A stretch of DNA of 64,000 nucleotides from Haloarcula japonica DSM 6131. Its GTDB lineage: Archaea; Halobacteriota; Halobacteria; Halobacteriales; Haloarculaceae. The notes below the pieces were generated by a model, which was given only the letters and a program-made list of their open reading frames with translations, made no database searches and was not told the DNA's origin. The stretch lies in assembly GCF_000336635.1 (NCBI RefSeq), contig NZ_AOLY01000007.1, forward strand, positions 247,413-311,412, given 5' to 3'. This document shows positions 16,772 to 25,515 of this stretch, one piece after another; position 1 is the first letter of the stretch, and each line of letters opens with the position of its first letter. The position numbers and the translations under genes were made by a program.

Positions 16772-18106
16772 TTACCCGGCCGACGGCGAGTCGTCAGCGT
16801 CGTCCTCGCTGATATCGACCGTCGAGATTCGAGTACCGTCAACGCCTGTCACCTCGAACACGTATCCGGCCGCTTCAGCGGTGTCGCCGACCTCCGGCGC
16901 GCGGTCGAGCTGACTCAGCACCAGCCCGCCGATGGTTTCGACCGCGTCCCTGTCGATATCGACACCGAGGGCCTCGCCGACTGTCGACAGCGGGACGCCG
17001 CCGTCGGCGTCGTAGCTCCCGTCGCTTTGCTTGCGGATGGCGTGTTCGCGGCCGTCGACGTCGAACTCGTCGCGCAGGTCGCCGACGACGGCCTCGACCA
17101 CGTCTTCGATTGTCGCGATACCCTCCAGCGACCCCCATTCGTCGATGACCGCGGCCATCTGCCGGCGGTCTTGCCTGAACTGTAACAGGAGGTCGTTGAT
17201 CGCTGTCGTCTCCGGGACGACCGGTATCTCCCGGGCGATGTCGCCGGCGGTCGCGTTCTCGTTGCCTTCTTCACCGGCCCGCAGCACGTCCTTGACGTCG
17301 ATGAATCCGACAATCTGGTCGCTGTCGTCGGCATCGACCACCGGATAGCGGGTGTGTCCTTCGTCGAGAACGACCGCCCGGATATCTGACATCGTGGCGT
17401 CGGCTGGGACGCTCACAACGTCGGGTCGCGGGACCATGATCTCCCGGACGACTGTATCGTCGAGGTCGAACACGCGCTCTATCATGTCGACCTCCGACGA
17501 ATCGATGTTCCCTTCCTCGCCAGACTGAGCCAGCACTCGGCGTATCTCTCGTTCGCCGAGCGTCTCGTCCGTCTCCGAGGCCGGCGGGACACCCAGCAAT
17601 TGCGTAAAGGCGTTGGCCGAGCCGTTGAACACGACGATCCCGGGATAGAACAGGTAGTAAAACAGCTTCATCGGCGGCGCAAGCAACAGCGAGAGCCGCT
17701 CAGTCCGGGCGATGGCGAACGTCTTGGGCGCGAGTTCGCCGAAAACGACGTGGAGGAACGTGATGATGGTGAACCCAATCGCGAACGCGACGACGTGGAG
17801 GAGGCTCTCCGGCAGTACCGGAGCGAGGACGGGTTCAAGTAGCGCTGCGACGGCGGGCTCACCGACCCATCCCAGTCCCAGCGAGGCGAGTGTAATCCCG
17901 AGCTGGGTCACCGCGAGATAGTTGTCCAAGTCCGCCATCACTGCCTGAAGCGAGCCCGCACCGGCCCGGCCTTCGTCAGCGAGCTGTTCGACCGACGTGC
18001 CGCGAACGCGAACGAACGCGAACTCAGCGGCGACGAAAAAGCCGTTCAATCCTACGAGTACCAGCGCTACGAGAAGCTGCGCCGCCGAGAGCGCGAGGTT
18101 TACCAT
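16772..18106 (-). CDS. CNNM/CorC-type membrane protein with CBS pair
   Basis: A 444-residue member of the DUF21-CBS family (CNNM, YfjD/CorB, sometimes labelled hemolysin). In order it has a DUF21 domain with four membrane helices (about 1-170), two CBS domains (about 210-330), and a CorC_HlyC domain (about 345-430) ending in an acidic tail. Family members act in magnesium or other divalent-cation efflux; the CBS pair probably binds ATP-Mg. The start at 18106 is supported by GGAGGG just upstream. An upstream ATG at 18151 adds a basic 15-residue leader and is less likely. It converges with the Eis-like gene, 8 bases apart. Confidence 0.88.
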   Translation of the reverse strand: MVNLALSAAQLLVALVLVGLNGFFVAAEFAFVRVRGTSVEQLADEGRAGAGSLQAVMADLDNYLAVTQLGITLASLGLGWVGEPAVAALLEPVLAPVLPESLLHVVAFAIGFTIITFLHVVFGELAPKTFAIARTERLSLLLAPPMKLFYYLFYPGIVVFNGSANAFTQLLGVPPASETDETLGEREIRRVLAQSGEEGNIDSSEVDMIERVFDLDDTVVREIMVPRPDVVSVPADATMSDIRAVVLDEGHTRYPVVDADDSDQIVGFIDVKDVLRAGEEGNENATAGDIAREIPVVPETTAINDLLLQFRQDRRQMAAVIDEWGSLEGIATIEDVVEAVVGDLRDEFDVDGREHAIRKQSDGSYDADGGVPLSTVGEALGVDIDRDAVETIGGLVLSQLDRAPEVGDTAEAAGYVFEVTGVDGTRISTVDISEDDADDSPSAG

Positions 18107-18252
18107 CGTACCCTCCGGGCGGAGCGCGTCGGTGCGTGCATACCGATGCATTAGGGCCGACCTACTAAAGTGCTGGAACGGACGCGTGTGAACGACAGTC
18201 ACCCGCTGTGCCTGAGCGCTGCACACGTGTTGTCCGACTGGGATACGCCGAC

Positions 18253-19101
18253 TCAGTCGCCTTGCTCGGTCTCGGGACTGTCGACGTCGAGGTCCGCATC
18301 CGACCCGACGAGCGCGATGTGACCGTAGTTGAGGCCCGCGACGAACACCGAGCCGCCGATGACGTTGCCGGCGGTCGTCATGGCGATGAAGCGGCCGAAC
18401 TGCCCGAGCGTAACGCCGGTTCCCATGAACATCGCGCCCAGGACCTCCGTCGTCCCGAGGATGGCGTGGTGGAACGGGCCGAACCCGATGGCGCTCGTCA
18501 CGAGGAGGGTGATGAGGACCTGCCCGATGGTGTCGCGGCTGGCCGCGACCAGCCAGGTGGTCAGCCCCATCAGCCAGCCGGCGACAATCCCCGAGAGGAG
18601 GATAACCCACGAGGGGTGAGACAGCAGCGACCCCGCGAGGCTGTCGAACGCCGCCGGAGTGACGATGGCCATCTCCGGTCCCAGCACCGCGATGAGCCCG
18701 GCGAACACTGCACAGCCGAGCAGGTTCGCAGCGTAGACGACGCCCCAGAGCCGACCGAGCTCGCCCAGCCCGCTGCGGTCGTCGAGCACCGGCAACACGG
18801 CCAGCGTCGTGTGCGCGGTGAACAGCTCTGTCTGCCCGAGGACGACGAAGAGGAACGCGATAGACGAACTGCCGGCGAGCAACGCCTGCTTGACCAACTC
18901 CGAGGAGAACGTCGGCGAGAACGTCAACACCATCCCCATGAACAACGCGCCGAAGCTGAGGTTCAGCCCCGCCGAGAACCCGGAGAGGAACAGCCCCCTG
19001 CTCGGTCGACGGAGCTCCTTGAGGGCGTTCTCCATCTCGCGTTCGAGGATGTTGCTGTAGGAAAGCGATGCACCGGACGGGTCGTCGGTACTATCACTCA
19101 T
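18253..19101 (-). CDS. Formate/nitrite transporter (FNT) family channel
   Basis: Six-helix pentameric channel protein of 282 residues. Features include an N-terminal cytoplasmic helix (EMENALKELRRPSRGLF), an FSAGLNLSFGALFMG first helix, VVLGQTELFTAHT in the first re-entrant loop (the conserved selectivity region), and VIGGSVFVAGLNYGH near the C-terminus. An acidic tail follows. Substrates in the family are formate, nitrite or hydrosulfide; this subfamily (YfdC/HsC-like) cannot be assigned from sequence. It is monocistronic, followed by the CNNM gene on the same strand after about 150 bases. Confidence 0.88.
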   Translation of the reverse strand: MSDSTDDPSGASLSYSNILEREMENALKELRRPSRGLFLSGFSAGLNLSFGALFMGMVLTFSPTFSSELVKQALLAGSSSIAFLFVVLGQTELFTAHTTLAVLPVLDDRSGLGELGRLWGVVYAANLLGCAVFAGLIAVLGPEMAIVTPAAFDSLAGSLLSHPSWVILLSGIVAGWLMGLTTWLVAASRDTIGQVLITLLVTSAIGFGPFHHAILGTTEVLGAMFMGTGVTLGQFGRFIAMTTAGNVIGGSVFVAGLNYGHIALVGSDADLDVDSPETEQGD

Positions 19102-19621
19102 GCTATAGTTTCAAGCAGGCTGGTCGCCGACTCGGTCGTCGTTCTCGGAACCGACCTTGACGCCGTTCTGACCGACCACACGCGTCCCGATGTGTCTGTC
19201 AGTGAACTGCGCAACCATACACACAAACGTGAGCACACGGACGTGAATGCGGTTGGGATGCATATGCAGGCAACAGTCCTCGCGAGCCGCCGCGGTTTCT
19301 CGTGCGCGGTCGGAAATTTCGGCCGCGGTACAGTGTAATTACTCGCTACCGTTCAAAATCCGTGTCTGGCACCTGCTGAGAATCTGATCGGGGCCTCTAT
19401 CTCCCGGCCGCAATTAGGCACCCGTAGAGACGTCGTCTCCAGTCAAAAATGGAAGCCTCGGCACTCATAGGGTTCGTCATCAACAGGGAGTCACCCCGGT
19501 TCGGCCCAGTGAGTCGTCGTCATCGGCCGCCAGATGGTACCGCCGCCGGCGACAAGACGGTTACTCATCGTGGCCACACGGTGGAACAAACGCTAAACCA
19601 ACGCGGGCCAACCAGTCGTAT
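19102..19621. other. 520-base intergenic region between FNT channel and DsbA-like gene
   Basis: This divergent region is unusually long for the window. I see no protein with family features in it. It contains a 10-bp palindrome TGCATATGCA at 19259-19268 and a few AT-rich patches. A 58-codon ORF (19449-19625) ends at the start of the next gene, but its composition is not protein-like. It presumably carries both promoters; the remainder is unexplained. Confidence 0.6.
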
Positions 19622-20278
19622 ATGAACAGACGACGCTTTCTCACACTTTCCGGGGTGGGTGTCGTCGGCGCGGTAGCAGGCTGCAGTAGCGAGGCGGACA
19701 GCGCCGAATCCGTTGACAGCCACCCGGCGGCCGCCGACCTCGACGCCCAGCCCCGCCGCGGCGAGTTGGGCGGCCACGTCATCTTGGCGTTCGAAGACCC
19801 CTCCTGTCCCACGTGTCGTCGCTTCCACGAGAACACGCTGCCGGACATTCGGGAGAACATCGTGGACGCAGGCAAAGGCGCGTACGTCGTCCGGACCTAC
19901 CCGGTCATCTACCCCTGGGGTGAGCCGGCGACGCAGGCGCTTGAGTCGACGTTTACCCGCGGCAGCGAGGCGTACTGGGCGTTGTTCGAGCACTACTTCG
20001 CCGAACAGTCGTCGTTTGACCCGGACAACGTGCTGGACCGGACGGCGATGTTTCTCACCGAAGAGACGGAAATAGATGGCGAGGCGGTCGCACGTGACGC
20101 GCGAGAACAAGCACATGACGACGCTGTGCAGGCTGATATTCAGGCGGCCGAGGACGCTGGACTGGGTGAGACGACGCCGATCATTCTGCTGTTTGAGGAC
20201 GGTGAGTTCGTGACGAAGGTCAACGGGAGCGTCAGTTACGACCTCATCGCGGAGGCGCTGGGAGAGCGTGACGGATGA
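19622..20278 (+). CDS. DsbA-like thioredoxin-fold lipoprotein
   Basis: Predicted extracytoplasmic thiol oxidoreductase of 218 residues. A twin-arginine signal with lipobox (MNRRRFL, then hydrophobic residues, then AGC with Cys 21) indicates Tat export and lipid anchoring. The thioredoxin fold has active site SCPTCRRFH (Cys 62 and Cys 65), a helical insertion, and the cis-proline strand TTPIILLFEDG near the C-terminus, all typical of DsbA/DSBA-like domains. It would oxidise or isomerise cysteines in exported proteins. The stop overlaps the start of the following membrane-protein gene by 4 bases (ATGA), so the two are co-translated. DsbB at 11226 is the probable electron acceptor. Confidence 0.88.
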   Translation: MNRRRFLTLSGVGVVGAVAGCSSEADSAESVDSHPAAADLDAQPRRGELGGHVILAFEDPSCPTCRRFHENTLPDIRENIVDAGKGAYVVRTYPVIYPWGEPATQALESTFTRGSEAYWALFEHYFAEQSSFDPDNVLDRTAMFLTEETEIDGEAVARDAREQAHDDAVQADIQAAEDAGLGETTPIILLFEDGEFVTKVNGSVSYDLIAEALGERDG

Positions 20279-20874
20279 GCATCGCACGCGGGCTCCGATT
20301 GCCGACGACGCGCGGCGACTGGCGACTCATGGGTCGGACGGTCAGGCTCGTGCTCACGCTGCCGGTCTACGCGGTCGTCGCCGCAGTCGCTGCCGTCGTC
20401 TCGCTGACGCTGTTCGTCGTCTCGCTGAACGTCCCACTGGTGCTGGACCTCGTAGTCGGTGGGTCGCTCCCGCTCGCCAGCCGGCTGCGCGTCCTCGCCG
20501 AGCTGTACCCGTTCATCGGCACGTCATTCAACCCCGCACAGGGGATTCTGCTGGTCGTCGTCGCCGTCCTCACCGGCGTCGACATCGGGCTGGCGACCTA
20601 CCACTTCCGCGAGCACGGCCTCGACCTCCAGCAGGGCGGCGCTGGCGTCGCGGGCGTCGTCCTCGGGACGCTCGGCGCGGGCTGTGCGGCCTGCGGGTCG
20701 GCGGTCCTGCTGGGGCTGTTGTCGCTGCTGGGTGTCTCGACCTCGCTGCTGTTTCTGCCCCTCGACGGGCTGGAGTTCGCGCTGCTTGCGCTCGCGGTGC
20801 TGACCCTCTCTATCTACTGGCTCGCTGAGGGGATGCGCGGCGGCGAGATCAACGGGTGCCCGGTCGACCTCTGA
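20275..20874 (+). CDS. Membrane protein with a CAAC motif, coupled to the DsbA-like lipoprotein
   Basis: A 199-residue membrane protein with about five hydrophobic helices (roughly 22-50, 52-64, 90-108, 122-135 and 140-182). A cysteine pair, GCAACGSAVL (Cys 137 and Cys 140), lies at the start of a helix following a glycine-rich loop. This arrangement resembles small membrane redox carriers, but I do not recognise a named family. It overlaps the DsbA-like gene by 4 bases. The likely role is a membrane partner in thiol redox transfer or in metallo-protein maturation; this is inference from context. A third cysteine is at the C-terminus (GCPVDL). Confidence 0.8.
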   Translation: MSIARGLRLPTTRGDWRLMGRTVRLVLTLPVYAVVAAVAAVVSLTLFVVSLNVPLVLDLVVGGSLPLASRLRVLAELYPFIGTSFNPAQGILLVVVAVLTGVDIGLATYHFREHGLDLQQGGAGVAGVVLGTLGAGCAACGSAVLLGLLSLLGVSTSLLFLPLDGLEFALLALAVLTLSIYWLAEGMRGGEINGCPVDL

Positions 20875-20979
20875 CCCTGTCGTTGGCGGGTCCTCGTTTC
20901 GCCTCGGTCGTGGAGTCCCAACCGCCCCAGCGGGAGAAAACGTATAGTGTCGTCAGACCAACACCCGTATCGAGAAGGT

Positions 20980-21495
20980 ATGCCCGAAACGGAGTCCCCC
21001 GCCGAGTACGAGCACCTCCACCGGAAGCGGAAAGAAACGGCCGGCACGGTCGAACTGGCTGAGGTCGTCGACGTGTGGGTCGGCGAGAATGAACTCGTCT
21101 GTCGGTTCCAGTTCGACTGGGCAACCGAGACGATACAGCGGCGCTACGATTTAGACAGCGACCGCGATATCGCCAAGGTCGAACGGCTCTGTGAAGCGAA
21201 CGGCCTGCAGTTCGAGCAGGCCAGTCATTTAGCGGGATCACTAGTCGAGCTCGAATACACCGGTTCGCAGTGGCTGCCACGACCGGAAGCCGCGTACACC
21301 GACGGCGAGGGCTCGGCGGTCGAGACGTTCCGTGCGGAGTGGCGCTTACTGGTGGATGAACTGGCGCAGTCGCCCGCGTTCGTCCGGCGGGGCATCGAAC
21401 GCGTCCGTGGGCTGTCGACGACGCAACTGATCATCGGCGTCATCCTCGTGAAGAAAGTCGCTATCATCGCGTTGCTGGCGCACCTCTTGCTGTAG
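20980..21495 (+). CDS. Conserved haloarchaeal protein with C-terminal membrane anchor
   Basis: A 171-residue protein with an acidic soluble domain of about 140 residues (YEHLHRKRKETAGTVEL, FQFDWATETIQRRYDL) and one C-terminal hydrophobic helix (QLIIGVILVKKVAIIALLAH), so it is probably tail-anchored. I do not recognise a functional motif. I chose the ATG at 20980; an upstream GTG (20947) would add 11 residues but sits in an AT-rich, promoter-like stretch. Its stop is 31 bases from the convergent YchF gene end. Confidence 0.72.
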   Translation: MPETESPAEYEHLHRKRKETAGTVELAEVVDVWVGENELVCRFQFDWATETIQRRYDLDSDRDIAKVERLCEANGLQFEQASHLAGSLVELEYTGSQWLPRPEAAYTDGEGSAVETFRAEWRLLVDELAQSPAFVRRGIERVRGLSTTQLIIGVILVKKVAIIALLAHLLL

Positions 21496-21526
21496 CCCGG
21501 TACGAAAACGGTGCGACAGCGCCCGC

Positions 21527-22714
21527 TCAGTTCGTCGTCGTGATCTCGACCACGTCGCGGTGGTCGAGTTCGGTGTCAGCGCCGATCTGTCGCTCGGTGC
21601 GCACGTCGTGGGCGTGGAGGAACCCCTCGCCGATGTCGGTGTGCAGGAAGTACGCGAAGTCCTCCGCGGTCGACCCGTCTGGGAGGACGAAGCAGTCCTG
21701 CAGGAAGGTACCGTCCTCCTGGGGCTTGCGCGCGCCGGGGAACACGGCAATCGCGCCCAGTTCCTCGAACAGCGCGGTTTCCAGCGCCTGCTGGACGCCC
21801 GTGCCGCCGAACTCGGTGACGAACTCCCGGATCTGTTCCAGCCCCGCGGCCTTCTCCTCGGGGAGATCAGCCGTCACGGTGAAGTCCTCGTCGCCCGGTC
21901 GGTAGTCAAGCACGCCCTGCTCGTTGCCGTTCTTCAGCGCCTTCTCCGCGTGGGCCGAGACGGGCACGAACGTGAGGTGCTCGTACTCCGGGTCCTCGGT
22001 GATTGGCTCCCAGTTCGCCTGGGCTTCGGGGGTGTCCATCTTGTTCGCCGCGATGAGCATCGGCTTCGTCCGGATGCGGATCTCGCGGGCGAGCGCCTCC
22101 CTGTCCTCGTCGTCCCAGGTGTCGGGGTCCAGTTCCAGGTCCAGCGCGAGCACGACCTGTTTGATCTCGTCGGCGTTGATCTTGAACGCCGACATCTGCT
22201 CCGCGAGGTCGTCCTCGATGGCCTTGTCCTCGCCGTGGTACCCCGATCGGTAGCGCTCGATGCCCTTCTCGAGGATGTCGAGATACCACATGTCCAGTTC
22301 GTCTTCGAGGAAGTCGATGTCCTCGCGGGGGTCGTGGTCCTCGGTGGGTTCGCCCTCGAGGTCCGTCTCGCCGGTGAAATCGACGACGTGGACGAGCACG
22401 TCGGCCTCGTTGAGGTCCGTGAGGAATTGGTTCCCCAGCCCTTTCCCCTCGTGTGCGCCGGGCACGAGGCCGGCCACGTCGACGAGTTTCGTCGGGACGA
22501 ACCGCACGCCCTCGGTACAGTAGCCGTGGTTAGGCGTGCAGGTGTGGTCGAACTCCGGGGCCGCGCAGTCGACGCGGACGTAGGCCTCGCCCATCGAGGG
22601 GTCGATGGTCGTGAACGGGTACGCGCCCTCGGGTACGTCGTTCATCGTCGCCGCATTGAAAAAGGTGGACTTGCCGACAGAGGGTTTGCCGACGAGTCCG
22701 ATCTTGTAGCTCAT
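21527..22714 (-). CDS. YchF/OLA1-family ATPase with TGS domain
   Basis: Obg-type P-loop protein of 395 residues; the family prefers ATP and associates with ribosomes. G1 is GKPSVGKS near residue 8, G3 is DVAGLV near 79, and G4 is NKMD near 216. The central region is a long helical insert (EDHDPREDIDFLEDELDM), and the C-terminal TGS domain includes LPDGSTAEDFAYFLHTDIG. The archaeal form has the extra insertion of about 60 residues between G3 and G4, which makes it a little longer than bacterial YchF. It is transcribed away from the GNAT gene, which is on the same strand upstream. Confidence 0.95.
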   Translation of the reverse strand: MSYKIGLVGKPSVGKSTFFNAATMNDVPEGAYPFTTIDPSMGEAYVRVDCAAPEFDHTCTPNHGYCTEGVRFVPTKLVDVAGLVPGAHEGKGLGNQFLTDLNEADVLVHVVDFTGETDLEGEPTEDHDPREDIDFLEDELDMWYLDILEKGIERYRSGYHGEDKAIEDDLAEQMSAFKINADEIKQVVLALDLELDPDTWDDEDREALAREIRIRTKPMLIAANKMDTPEAQANWEPITEDPEYEHLTFVPVSAHAEKALKNGNEQGVLDYRPGDEDFTVTADLPEEKAAGLEQIREFVTEFGGTGVQQALETALFEELGAIAVFPGARKPQEDGTFLQDCFVLPDGSTAEDFAYFLHTDIGEGFLHAHDVRTERQIGADTELDHRDVVEITTTN

Positions 22715-22814
22715 TGCACCGACGAAGCGGTTTCAGCGGCTTAAACGCTGTTACACGAGCGAGGAGAGCGTGTTAGTAACACACGTACTGCGCGCCGCGA
22801 ATGCGATCCAGCGT

Positions 22815-23312
22815 TCACAACCGCCGCTCGTACACGTTGACGGGGTGTTCCTGTCCGCCGACCTCGACCATCCGTCCGCCGACCTTCTCGAAGTGCTGCC
22901 GGTAAAACCCGTTACCGATCTCGTTTTCCGCCAGCACCTCGTCGCGGATTTTCCGCACCGAAAGCTCGTGCAGGTGCTGTTCGCCCCGATGCAACAGCTC
23001 TGCTCCAATACCTTCGCCCCAGTAGTCCGGATGGACGTACAGATCGAGGTCGCCGAAACCCGTCGCGTCCGTCATCCCACAGCTCATGTACGCCACCACG
23101 TCGTCGTCGGCCGTCGAGACGAACAAGCCGACCTCTTCAAGCTCGATCATCCGCTCCAGGACCGGCGGAGCATACCCCTCCCTGAGATGTTCGTTCACAG
23201 TCTCTTCGCCGAGAATGTTGTCGTACACCGCGTGCCACGCGGCCCTGGCTACTCGGCGGATATCCGCGATGTCCACCGATTCGGCCGGTCGGATGGTCGT
23301 TTGGAACGACAT
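22815..23312 (-). CDS. GNAT N-acetyltransferase
   Basis: A 165-residue GCN5-related acetyltransferase. The core shows RPAESVDIADIRRV at the N-terminus and an acetyl-CoA-binding region with a YWGEGIGAELLHRG loop (motif A), followed by ENEIGNGFYRQHFEKVG near the end (motif B). Substrate is not predictable. The start MSFQTTIRP at 23312 is preferred over an upstream ATG that adds 8 residues. It is divergent from trpC, with 131 bases between start codons. Confidence 0.88.
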   Translation of the reverse strand: MSFQTTIRPAESVDIADIRRVARAAWHAVYDNILGEETVNEHLREGYAPPVLERMIELEEVGLFVSTADDDVVAYMSCGMTDATGFGDLDLYVHPDYWGEGIGAELLHRGEQHLHELSVRKIRDEVLAENEIGNGFYRQHFEKVGGRMVEVGGQEHPVNVYERRL

Positions 23313-23414
23313 GTGTAAACGTGTGACGTGATACACTATAGAACTGTGGCCTGCTTGACAGCGAGCGCGATCCGATATTCCACCGGTACTGTCCCGGTGA
23401 GAGGGTAACTCTTA

Positions 23415-23430
23415 TGTACACTTCTGTACG
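23415..23430 (+). promoter_or_regulatory. Pair of TGTAC sites before trpC (possible TRP-box operator)
   Basis: TGTACA at 23415-23420 and TGTACG at 23425-23430 are spaced 10 bases apart, one helical turn. The stretch GTACA-CTTC-TGTAC at 23416-23429 is also a perfect inverted repeat. The pair ends 13 bases before the trpC ATG. In Methanothermobacter the tryptophan repressor TrpY binds TGTACA boxes (established in that organism); use of the same word here is suggestive only. Confidence 0.4.
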
Positions 23431-23443
23431 TTAGTGTTCAGTA

Positions 23444-24256
23444 ATGGACGACAGTGAGGAGATAGCACCAGCGGTCCAGTCAATTCTCGATGCGGCGCGT
23501 GAGCGCGGTGGCGGCGGTGACCGGGTTTCGGTGACGGGCCGGTCGCTGCCCGACGCCTTCGACGCGGCGGCGGCCGACGGGCGGACACCGGTCATCGCCG
23601 AAATCAAACCGACGAGCCCGACCGCCGAGGGCGAACGGACCGACGACCCGGTCGACCTCGCCCAGCAGATGGTCGAGGGCGGCGCGGCGGCGTTGTCCGT
23701 GCTGACGGAGCCGGAGCATTTCGGCGGGTCGGCGGCGACGCTCGAACGGGTCCGCGATGCCGTCGACGTTCCGGTGCTCCGGAAGGACTTCATCCTCCAC
23801 GAGGAGCAACTGGACGTCGTCGAAGCGGATGTCGTCCTACTCATCGTCCGCTTTCTCGAAGCCGAGGGGACCGACGACCTGGCGGACCTGCTCGCGGCGG
23901 CCCGCGAGCGTGGCTTTCAGGTTCTCGTGGAGACCCACACGGCCGCGGAGGTCGAGAAAGCCATCGATGCCGGCGCTGACATCATCGGCGTCAACAACCG
24001 CGACCTCGCGGAGCTGGAGGTCGACCTCGGCACGTTTGAGTCCGTCGCGACCGACGTGCCCGAGAGCGTCACGCTCATTGCGGAAAGCGGCATACAGACG
24101 GAGGAAGACGTGACGCGGATGCGACGGGCCGGCGCGGACGCCCTGCTGATCGGCTCGGCAATCATGGACCACGGCGCGGCGACGGACGTGGAAGCGAACA
24201 CCCGACGACTGACACGCGCGGACACTGACGCGGCTGAGACGACTACAGATACATGA
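23444..24256 (+). CDS. trpC: Indole-3-glycerol phosphate synthase
   Basis: Tryptophan biosynthesis enzyme of 270 residues; it converts carboxyphenylaminodeoxyribulose phosphate to indole-3-glycerol phosphate. It is a TIM barrel with the family motifs [11 protein letters not shown] (catalytic Lys) near residue 50, [11 protein letters not shown] near 108, [13 protein letters not shown] in the middle and [11 protein letters not shown] near the end. First gene of trpC-trpB-trpA: its stop overlaps trpB by 4 bases. The leading TGTACA boxes may control it. A 3' tail of about 15 residues beyond the barrel is rich in Asp and Thr. Confidence 0.96.
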   Translation: MDDSEEIAPAVQSILDAARERGGGGDRVSVTGRSLPDAFDAAAADGRTPVIAEIKPTSPTAEGERTDDPVDLAQQMVEGGAAALSVLTEPEHFGGSAATLERVRDAVDVPVLRKDFILHEEQLDVVEADVVLLIVRFLEAEGTDDLADLLAAARERGFQVLVETHTAAEVEKAIDAGADIIGVNNRDLAELEVDLGTFESVATDVPESVTLIAESGIQTEEDVTRMRRAGADALLIGSAIMDHGAATDVEANTRRLTRADTDAAETTTDT

Positions 24257-25515
24257 GTACAGACGACGCATACGACCCCAAGTTCGGCGAGTACGGTGGA
24301 CAGTACGTGCCCGAGGCGCTGATGCCGGCTATCGAGGAGCTGACCGACGCCTACCAGCGGTACGTGCTCGAAAACGAGGACGGCTTCATGGACGAGTTCC
24401 GGGAGCGGCTGGCCGACTTCGGCGGCCGGCCGACCCCGCTGCAGTACGCTGATCAGCTCTCGACCCGGTACGACACGGACGTTTACCTCAAGCGCGAGGA
24501 CCTGCTGCACGGTGGCGCACACAAGCTCAACAACGCGCTGGGCCAGGTGCTGCTGGCGAAGTACATGGGCAAGGAACGTATCATCGCCGAGACCGGGGCC
24601 GGCCAGCACGGCACGGCGACGGCGATGGCGGCAGCCCACCTCGATATGCCCTGTGAGATCTACATGGGCGAGACCGACATCGCGCGCCAGCGCCCCAACG
24701 TGTTCCGGATGCGCATCAACGGCTCCGAAGTGAACCCGGTGACGGTCGGCCGCGGCACGCTGAAGGAGGCCATCTCCGAGACGATGCGCGACTGGGCGAC
24801 CACCGTCGAGAACACCCACTACGTCATCGGCAGCGTCGTCGGCCCGCATCCGTTCCCGAAGATGGTGCGGGACTTCCAGGCGGTCATCTCCGAGGAAGCC
24901 CGCGAGCAGGCCATCGAGAAGACCGGCGGGCTGCCCGATTCAGTCCTCGCGTGTGCCGGCGGCGGGTCGAACACGATGGGCACCTTCGCCCACTTCGTCG
25001 ACGATAGCGATGTCGACCTCTACGCCGTCGAGGCCGGCGGTTCCTCGCTGCGGGTCGACGAGGAGGAAGGCGTCGCGCCCAACTCCGCGACCCTCTCGAC
25101 CGGCGACGAGGGCGTTCTCCACGGCGCGCGCACGAAGCTCCTGCAGGACTCGGACGGCCAGATCATGGAATCCCACTCCGTCTCCGCCGGCCTGGACTAC
25201 GCCGGCGTCGGTCCGGAACTCGCCCACCTGGTCGACGAGGACCGCGTCATCCCGGTCAACGTCGACGACGACGCCGCGCTGGAGGCGTTCCATCGCCTCT
25301 CCCAGGACGAGGGCATCATCCCGGCCCTGGAGACGGCTCACGCCTTCGGCTACCTCGAAGAGCACCACGACGAGGTCGGCGACACCGTTGTCGTCAACGT
25401 CTCCGGCCGCGGCGACAAGGACCTCGAAACAGTCATCGAGGAGACCAGCAAACGGGACCTCGACATCGCACCGGACATGTCTATCTTCGAGCGGGTCGGC
25501 GGGGGTGGCCTCTGA
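24253..25515 (+). CDS. trpB: Tryptophan synthase beta subunit
   Basis: Pyridoxal-phosphate enzyme of 420 residues that joins indole and serine to tryptophan. The PLP lysine lies in [12 protein letters not shown] near residue 93, and the phosphate-binding glycine loop is [10 protein letters not shown] near 240. [11 protein letters not shown] and [12 protein letters not shown] are family signatures. This is the TrpB1 type that works with TrpA. It overlaps trpC by 4 bases and its stop overlaps the trpA start by one base (TGATG), so the three form a tight operon and give equal amounts of the subunits. Confidence 0.97.
   Translation: MSTDDAYDPKFGEYGGQYVPEALMPAIEELTDAYQRYVLENEDGFMDEFRERLADFGGRPTPLQYADQLSTRYDTDVYLKREDLLHGGAHKLNNALGQVLLAKYMGKERIIAETGAGQHGTATAMAAAHLDMPCEIYMGETDIARQRPNVFRMRINGSEVNPVTVGRGTLKEAISETMRDWATTVENTHYVIGSVVGPHPFPKMVRDFQAVISEEAREQAIEKTGGLPDSVLACAGGGSNTMGTFAHFVDDSDVDLYAVEAGGSSLRVDEEEGVAPNSATLSTGDEGVLHGARTKLLQDSDGQIMESHSVSAGLDYAGVGPELAHLVDEDRVIPVNVDDDAALEAFHRLSQDEGIIPALETAHAFGYLEEHHDEVGDTVVVNVSGRGDKDLETVIEETSKRDLDIAPDMSIFERVGGGGL

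Noticed and set aside
18208-19338. A 376-codon plus-strand ORF across the FNT gene and its upstream region
   Set aside because: Low-complexity Arg/Glu/Asp/Gln sequence typical of antisense frames; FNT signatures are on the minus strand.
19449-19625. A 58-codon ORF ending at the DsbA-like start
   Set aside because: Arg/Pro-rich without helix or motif; it appears to be chance in a promoter region.
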